NCBI GenBank assembly: GCA_964432995.1
Contig: CAYSPU010000122.1
Coordinates: 1 to 17,042 of the forward strand
Length of the DNA: 17,042 bases
Direction of reading: 5' to 3'
DNA from: CAYSPU01 sp964432995
Lineage (GTDB): Bacteria > Verrucomicrobiota > Verrucomicrobiia > Limisphaerales > JAHDYP01
Within the stretch, counting starts at the first letter, position 1; each line of letters opens with the position of its first letter. Positions 13,701 to 17,042 of this stretch are shown here, one piece after another. Both the position numbers and the translations under genes were made by a program. The notes beneath the pieces are model-generated. The model was not told the origin of the DNA. It made no database searches and worked only from the letters and a program-made list of their open reading frames with translations.

Positions 13701-15059
13701 TTACCGTCGACGCCACCAGGGCGGGCCTCCCTTCGGCCGAGGCCCCGGGTGTCGACGGGACTGCGGCCCACGGTGCGGAGCATGGGGCGGCCGCTGGTGC
13801 GCTGGCTGGCGGGATTCGGTCGGGGCGTCGCCCTGCGGCCCGGTCCGCGGACGGGGATGTCGTGCCTCGGTGAAATGATGGGGCGGAGGCGGGGACCCCG
13901 GCGACGACGCGGGCGCCGCGGCGTGGTAGTCGAAGCCCTCAGCCCGTTTGCGGACAATCCCGCGTCCGATGAACCGCTCGAGCGACCGCAGCGCCCCGTG
14001 GTCTTCCGGAGCAACGAAGCTGATGGCATCCCCAACGGCGTGGGCGCGGCCCGTCCGACCGATGCGATGCACATAATCCTCCGGGTGCGCCGGGAAATCG
14101 AAATTCACCACGTGCGAAATGCCGTCCACATCAATCCCCCGGGAGGCGATATCGGTGGCGACCAAGACGCGCACGGCGCCGGACTTGAAGTCCTTGAGCG
14201 CCTTCAGTCGCTGGTTCTGGGAGCGGTTTGCGTGCAGCGCGGCCGTGCGGATGCCGCCCCGTTCCAGTTGGCGCGCCAGGCGATCGGCCCCGTGTTTCAT
14301 TCGGGTGAACACGAGCACGGTGTCCAGTTCCGGTCTCCGCAACAAATGCAGGAGCAACGCGGGCTTCAGGTGCCTGGGGACTTCGTAAACCCATTGCGTC
14401 ACCGTCTCCGCCGGATGCGCTCGCCGTCCAATTTGGACCTGCTTCGGGGTCCGGAGGAACTGGTGAGTGATCGCCTCGATCTCCCGCGAAAGCGTGGCCG
14501 AAAACAACAAGGTCTGACGCTGCCGCGGCAACGACCCGACAATCCGCCGGATGTCCGGCAGAAAGCCCATGTCCAGCATCCGGTCCGCTTCGTCCAGCAC
14601 CAGGAAACTGAGATTCGAGAAGTCCGCGTGCCGCCGCCCCATGAGATCCAGCAGCCGACCCGGCGTGGCGATGACCAGATCCACGCCGGACCGCAGGGCG
14701 CGCACCTGGGCATGCTCGCTGACGCCGCCGAAGATCGCGGCTCCGCGGAAGGGGAGGTGCCGGCCGTAGGTCCGCACGTTCTCCTCGGTTTGCGCGACGA
14801 GTTCGCGGGTCGGCGCAATCACCAAGGCGCGGACCCGCCGCGAGGCGGGTGCGCCCGGGGGTGCCACCGAAAGCAGGTGAAGAATGGGCAGCACAAACGC
14901 GGCCGTCTTGCCCGTGCCGGTCTGGGCGATGCCAATGAGATCGTGTCCCGCCAGGACCAACGGGATGGCCGCGGCCTGAATCGGTGTGGGTTCGGTGTAT
15001 CCCGCCTCGTGAATGGCTTTCAAGAGCGGGCTGCCCAGGCCAAGTGCGCGAAAAGGCAT
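13701..15059 (-). CDS. rhlE: DEAD-box RNA helicase, RhlE-like
   Basis: A 452-residue ATP-dependent RNA helicase with every core motif: Q motif 'GYTEPTPIQ' (20-28), motif I 'AQTGTGKT' (45-52), Ia 'PTRELVAQ', 'TPGR', II 'DEAD' (156-159), III 'SAT' (187-189), 'FTRMKHGADRLA', V 'ATDIASRGID' (301-310) and VI 'HRIGRTGR' (331-338). Segments such as 'HANRSQNQR' favour the RhlE/DbpA-like cytoplasmic group acting in ribosome assembly or RNA decay. The C-terminal tail (about 380-452) is Pro/Arg/His-rich and unstructured, as in RhlE proteins where it aids RNA binding. The ATG at 15059 starts directly before 'PFRALGL', the usual first segment. It is divergent from the radical-SAM-like gene. Its stop lies 80 bp upstream of the dikinase-like gene on the same strand. 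Confidence 0.95.
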   Translation of the reverse strand: MPFRALGLGSPLLKAIHEAGYTEPTPIQAAAIPLVLAGHDLIGIAQTGTGKTAAFVLPILHLLSVAPPGAPASRRVRALVIAPTRELVAQTEENVRTYGRHLPFRGAAIFGGVSEHAQVRALRSGVDLVIATPGRLLDLMGRRHADFSNLSFLVLDEADRMLDMGFLPDIRRIVGSLPRQRQTLLFSATLSREIEAITHQFLRTPKQVQIGRRAHPAETVTQWVYEVPRHLKPALLLHLLRRPELDTVLVFTRMKHGADRLARQLERGGIRTAALHANRSQNQRLKALKDFKSGAVRVLVATDIASRGIDVDGISHVVNFDFPAHPEDYVHRIGRTGRAHAVGDAISFVAPEDHGALRSLERFIGRGIVRKRAEGFDYHAAAPASSPGSPPPPHHFTEARHPRPRTGPQGDAPTESRQPAHQRPPHAPHRGPQSRRHPGPRPKGGPPWWRRR

Positions 15060-15230
15060 GGCGCAGTATGCCCCTTCCCCGCGCGAAAGCACGAACGAAA
15101 GCAGGCTCGGAAAAACCCGCAATCACCGCCCGGACCCCGCCGCACCTTGCTGCCCCTGCGGCCGCCCACCGGCAAGAGCCTCCCCCTGCAGGCTCGCTCC
15201 GTCCTGCGGAATCCCGTAGAGTCCACCGCC

Positions 15231-16256
15231 GTGAACCCGCCAGACTCACGAGCAGACGAAATCCTCGAAGCAACGCGTCAGGCGCACAAGGACTACGCGT
15301 TTGACGACCGCCACAATCCCACCCGCCCCGCGCTCGTCTTCTTCCAACAGACCCCCGACGGCGACGCGCTCTTCGTGGTGTTCTACACGCAGGCCTGCCG
15401 CTGGTCTCGCTGCACCGGCTGCAACCTCCCCTCGGTCATGTCCGCACGGCACATCGGGTTCATCCCGCTCATGGCCCAGGTGGACTACCTCTTCCGACAG
15501 CCCGACATCCGGCGTCGCGCCCCGGACCTCCGCAAGGTCATCGTCAGCAACAACGGCTCCGTGCTCGATGAACAGACCTTCTCCTCCACGGCCCTGATGT
15601 ATCTCATTGCCTCGCTCAACCGCCACCTCCCCCGGCTCGCCGTGCTGACCCTCGAAACGCGCGTCGAGTACGTCGACGAAACCGAACTCGAGTTCATCGC
15701 CCGGGCCTTGCGCGAAGGCGAAACCCCCACGCGCCTCGAGCTGGCGATTGGCCTTGAGGCCTTCGACGATCGCATTCGCAACGCCGTGTTCCAGAAGGGA
15801 CTCGAACTGGCCCGACTCGAAACCTTGTGCGCCCAACTCGCCCGACACGGCTTCGAACTCAAGTGCTATCTCATGCAGAAACCGGTGCCGGACATGTCGG
15901 ATGCCGACGCCATCCTCGACGTCGAGCGGGCGATCGACTACCTGAGTCAACTGGCCGCCCGGCAACGACTGCGTATGAACCTGCATCTCAACCCCACCTA
16001 TGCGGCGGCGGGTACCCCGCTCGCCCAGGCGCTGCGCGAAGGCCGCTTCACCCCGCCTACGCTCCGGGACGTCGCCCGCGCCACATTGCATGCGGAGGGC
16101 AAACCCATCTCCGTCTTCCTCGGGCTCTCCGATGAACACCTGGCCTGCGCCGGCGGCTCATTCCTCCGGCCGGGCGAGGAGGAATCGGTGGCAGTGCTCG
16201 AGCAGTTCAATCGTACGCAGGACTACGACCTCGTCCGCAGGGTGGCGGAGAAGTAA
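15231..16256 (+). CDS. Radical SAM-like protein with CX4CX2C cluster motif
   Basis: A 341-residue protein from a GTG start. Near the N-terminus 'VVFYTQACRWSRCTGCNLP' carries C56, C61 and C64, the likely 4Fe-4S ligands. The spacing is CX4CX2C rather than the usual CX3CX2C. It is followed by a partial TIM-barrel pattern: 'IGFIPLMAQVDYLF', 'LRKVIVSNNGSVLDEQTF', 'LAVLTLETRVEYVDETEL', 'RLELAIGLEAFDDRIRNAVF', 'FELKCYLMQKPVPDMSDADA', 'MNLHLNPTYAAAGTPL'. These resemble radical SAM enzymes of the Elp3/archaeosine-synthase-like group. That points to RNA or thiol chemistry, but the substrate is unknown. No ATG fits; the GTG at 15231 follows a non-coding-looking stretch and precedes the first protein-like residues. 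The gene is monocistronic as far as seen, divergent from the helicase. Confidence 0.8.
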   Translation: MNPPDSRADEILEATRQAHKDYAFDDRHNPTRPALVFFQQTPDGDALFVVFYTQACRWSRCTGCNLPSVMSARHIGFIPLMAQVDYLFRQPDIRRRAPDLRKVIVSNNGSVLDEQTFSSTALMYLIASLNRHLPRLAVLTLETRVEYVDETELEFIARALREGETPTRLELAIGLEAFDDRIRNAVFQKGLELARLETLCAQLARHGFELKCYLMQKPVPDMSDADAILDVERAIDYLSQLAARQRLRMNLHLNPTYAAAGTPLAQALREGRFTPPTLRDVARATLHAEGKPISVFLGLSDEHLACAGGSFLRPGEEESVAVLEQFNRTQDYDLVRRVAEK

Positions 16257-16269
16257 GGAACGGTTCAGA

Positions 16270-16314
16270 GGTTCGGAGGTTCACGGTTCGGAGGTTCACG
16301 GTTCGGAGGTTCAC
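16270..16314. repeat. 15-bp tandem repeat, three perfect copies
   Basis: GGTTCGGAGGTTCAC occurs three times head to tail (16270-16284, 16285-16299, 16300-16314) just after the radical SAM-like stop, with a partial copy before it. Each unit itself contains GGTTC twice. It is recent enough to be identical, hence probably unstable by slippage. Confidence 0.95.
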
Positions 16315-16341
16315 AGGTCAGAAAACCTGGGGAAATTACCG

Positions 16342-16362
16342 TGGTCCAGCATCGCTGGTCCA
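16342..16362. repeat. Hairpin with one mismatch, 3-nt loop
   Basis: TGGtCCAGC-ATC-GCTGGtCCA forms eight base pairs with one T/T mismatch. It follows the 15-bp repeats and could end the radical SAM-like transcript, though no T-run follows. Confidence 0.45.
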
Positions 16363-16369
16363 TCGCCTG

Positions 16370-16393
16370 TCGCACCGTCGCACCGTCGTACCG
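16370..16393. repeat. 8-bp tandem repeat, three copies
   Basis: TCGCACCG, TCGCACCG and TCGTACCG follow one another without spacing in the same non-coding stretch; the third differs by one base. Confidence 0.85.
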
Positions 16394-16425
16394 TCTGACG
16401 ACGCGCCGGCTCGCCGTCCCGCCCG

Positions 16426-16455
16426 GCCCCCGTTCTTCCTGCCCCCGTTCTTCCT
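16426..16455. repeat. 15-bp tandem duplication
   Basis: Two adjacent perfect copies of GCCCCCGTTCTTCCT (16426-16440, 16441-16455), 39 bp upstream of the response regulator start. They are pyrimidine-rich on this strand, so a change in copy number would alter the leader of that gene. Confidence 0.9.
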
Positions 16456-16493
16456 TGCGAATCTCACCCGAGTGGGCAGTATCTCCGCCCAAT

Positions 16494-16964
16494 ATGCCCC
16501 GCATCCTGGTCATCGATGACGAAGAGATGGTCCGCTATGCGGTGGCGATGATCCTGCAGTCTGAGGGATGGGAAACGGTGCAGGCCGCCGATGGACAGGA
16601 AGGGCTCGCCAAGGCGCGCCAAACACCACCGGACATCATTGTGTGCGATCTGAACATGCCGGTGATGGACGGCTTCGAAGTGCTGACTGCGGTGCGCAGC
16701 GACCCGACTTTGCAGGCGGTGCCGTTCCTGGTGATCACGGGTCAGACGGGGCACGGTTACGAGAAGCGCGCGCTGGAGACAGGGGCCGAAGCAGTTCTGC
16801 TCAAGCCATTCCATAATAATACGCTCGTCGACCTCGTCCGCCGTCACCTCGGTGGTGGCAAGGCCGCTGCCAACCCTGAAGGGCAGAAGCCGGAGGTCAG
16901 CGACTCAAATCCCCAATGTCAAATCCCAAATCCTCAATCCTCAATTCCCGGGATTTGGGATTGA
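16494..16964 (+). CDS. Single-domain response regulator with repeat-derived tail
   Basis: A 156-residue protein. Residues 1-120 are a complete receiver domain: acidic residues D8-E11 ('VIDDEE'), phosphoacceptor D52 ('DIIVCDLNMPVMDG'), T82 ('VITGQT') and K104 ('LLKPF'). No output domain follows. The ATG at 16494 is immediately followed by the first strand 'PRILVIDDE'; upstream frame is repeat sequence. Residues about 136-156 ('SDSNPQCQIPNPQSSIPGIWD' region) are Asn/Gln/Pro/Ser-rich and encoded by the AT-rich inverted repeat that contains the stop codon. The tail is thus probably an extension created by a repeat reaching the gene. No neighbouring kinase is visible. Confidence 0.92.
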   Translation: MPRILVIDDEEMVRYAVAMILQSEGWETVQAADGQEGLAKARQTPPDIIVCDLNMPVMDGFEVLTAVRSDPTLQAVPFLVITGQTGHGYEKRALETGAEAVLLKPFHNNTLVDLVRRHLGGGKAAANPEGQKPEVSDSNPQCQIPNPQSSIPGIWD

Positions 16965-16970
16965 GGATTT
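16928..16970. terminator. 13-bp inverted repeat between convergent genes
   Basis: AAATCCTCAATCC (16928-16940) is the exact reverse complement of GGATTGAGGATTT (16958-16970), with a 17-nt loop containing CCCGGG. Further AAATCCCAA-type sequence on both sides extends the symmetry imperfectly. The right arm runs into TTTTCGATTT. It overlaps the response regulator's stop (16962-16964) and lies 12 bp from the stop of the minus-strand gene, so a bidirectional terminator is plausible. The AT-rich composition differs from the flanks, as in a mobile or dispersed repeat. Confidence 0.6.
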
Positions 16971-16982
16971 TCGATTTGGGAT

Positions 16983-17042
16983 TCAGGTGACCTCTTCCAA
17001 GTAACTCTTACGCAGCTTGCTTAGCTTGAACCAGTTCGAAGC
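16983..17042 (-). CDS. C-terminal end of an unidentified minus-strand protein
   Basis: The minus strand reads 'ASNWFKLSKLRKSYLEEVT' followed by TGA at 16983-16985. The charged/aromatic mix looks like a genuine helical C-terminus, and the stop just beyond the terminator-like inverted repeat fits a convergent gene. Codon use is somewhat less GC-rich than the neighbours. The family cannot be recognised from 19 residues. Confidence 0.4.
   Translation of the reverse strand, partial: ASNWFKLSKLRKSYLEEVT

Noticed and set aside
11155..13878. 907-codon plus-strand open frame over the dikinase-like gene
   Set aside because: It is a His/Arg/Gly-rich shadow. The minus strand has a signal peptide and PPDK-type motifs.
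13632..15230. Long in-frame plus-strand extension upstream of the radical SAM-like GTG
   Set aside because: It is antisense to the DEAD-box helicase with all its motifs. Protein-like sequence begins only near 15231.
16270..16314. Three 15-bp repeats considered as a CRISPR array
   Set aside because: The units are contiguous with no spacers and are too short. No cas genes are present.

Overview
The window is high-GC, densely coded bacterial DNA. It most likely comes from a Verrucomicrobiota genome (Limisphaerales/Pedosphaera-like). The grounds are: an N-terminal 'QRSADLTAWQ…YYRL' type module in two secreted proteins, PQQ-like propeller and Ser/Thr-kinase-like remnants, few Shine-Dalgarno sites, GTG starts, and short AT-richer direct and inverted repeats between genes. 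The assignment is inference from protein style, not from a marker gene.

Layout: (1) 1-281 holds the edge of a minus-strand protein resembling the N-terminal segment of large Ser/Thr kinases. It is followed by tRNA-Ser(GCT) on the minus strand (282-374, CCA encoded). (2) 375-7600 is a plus-strand run: a possible small ORF, NfeD-like protein, flotillin, PspC-domain protein, beta-carbonic anhydrase fused to a GYF-like domain, PAS histidine kinase with an eroded ATP-binding domain, single-domain response regulator, and M20 metallopeptidase. NfeD plus flotillin is a classical membrane-microdomain pair; the tight spacing to PspC suggests an envelope-maintenance operon. (3) 7601-8197 contains two facing gene remnants. 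One is a histidine kinase whose PAS start is joined directly to its ATPase end (minus). The other is the C-terminus of a PQQ-like beta-propeller with a frameshift and a nonsense codon (plus). (4) 8198-9983 holds a secreted GH16 glycanase (minus) and a DUF2959 lipoprotein (plus). They diverge from a 340-bp region with direct repeats, a near-palindrome and a hairpin. (5) 10143-13620 is a minus-strand pair: an exported PEP-synthase/water-dikinase-like protein and a secreted protein of unknown function 31 bp downstream. (6) 13701-15059 is a RhlE-like DEAD-box helicase (minus), divergent from a radical-SAM-like protein (15231-16256). (7) 16257-17042 is a repeat-rich spacer with three direct-repeat tracts and a hairpin. 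It is followed by a second single-domain response regulator whose C-terminus runs into a large inverted repeat, and by the last 19 codons of a convergent minus-strand gene.

No CRISPR array, rRNA, intact transposase or phage gene was seen. The most unusual items are the exported dikinase-like protein with swivelling-histidine and ATP-binding parts in reversed order, the carbonic anhydrase-GYF fusion, the ATP-site-less histidine kinase next to a response regulator, and the gene graveyard at 7630-8190.
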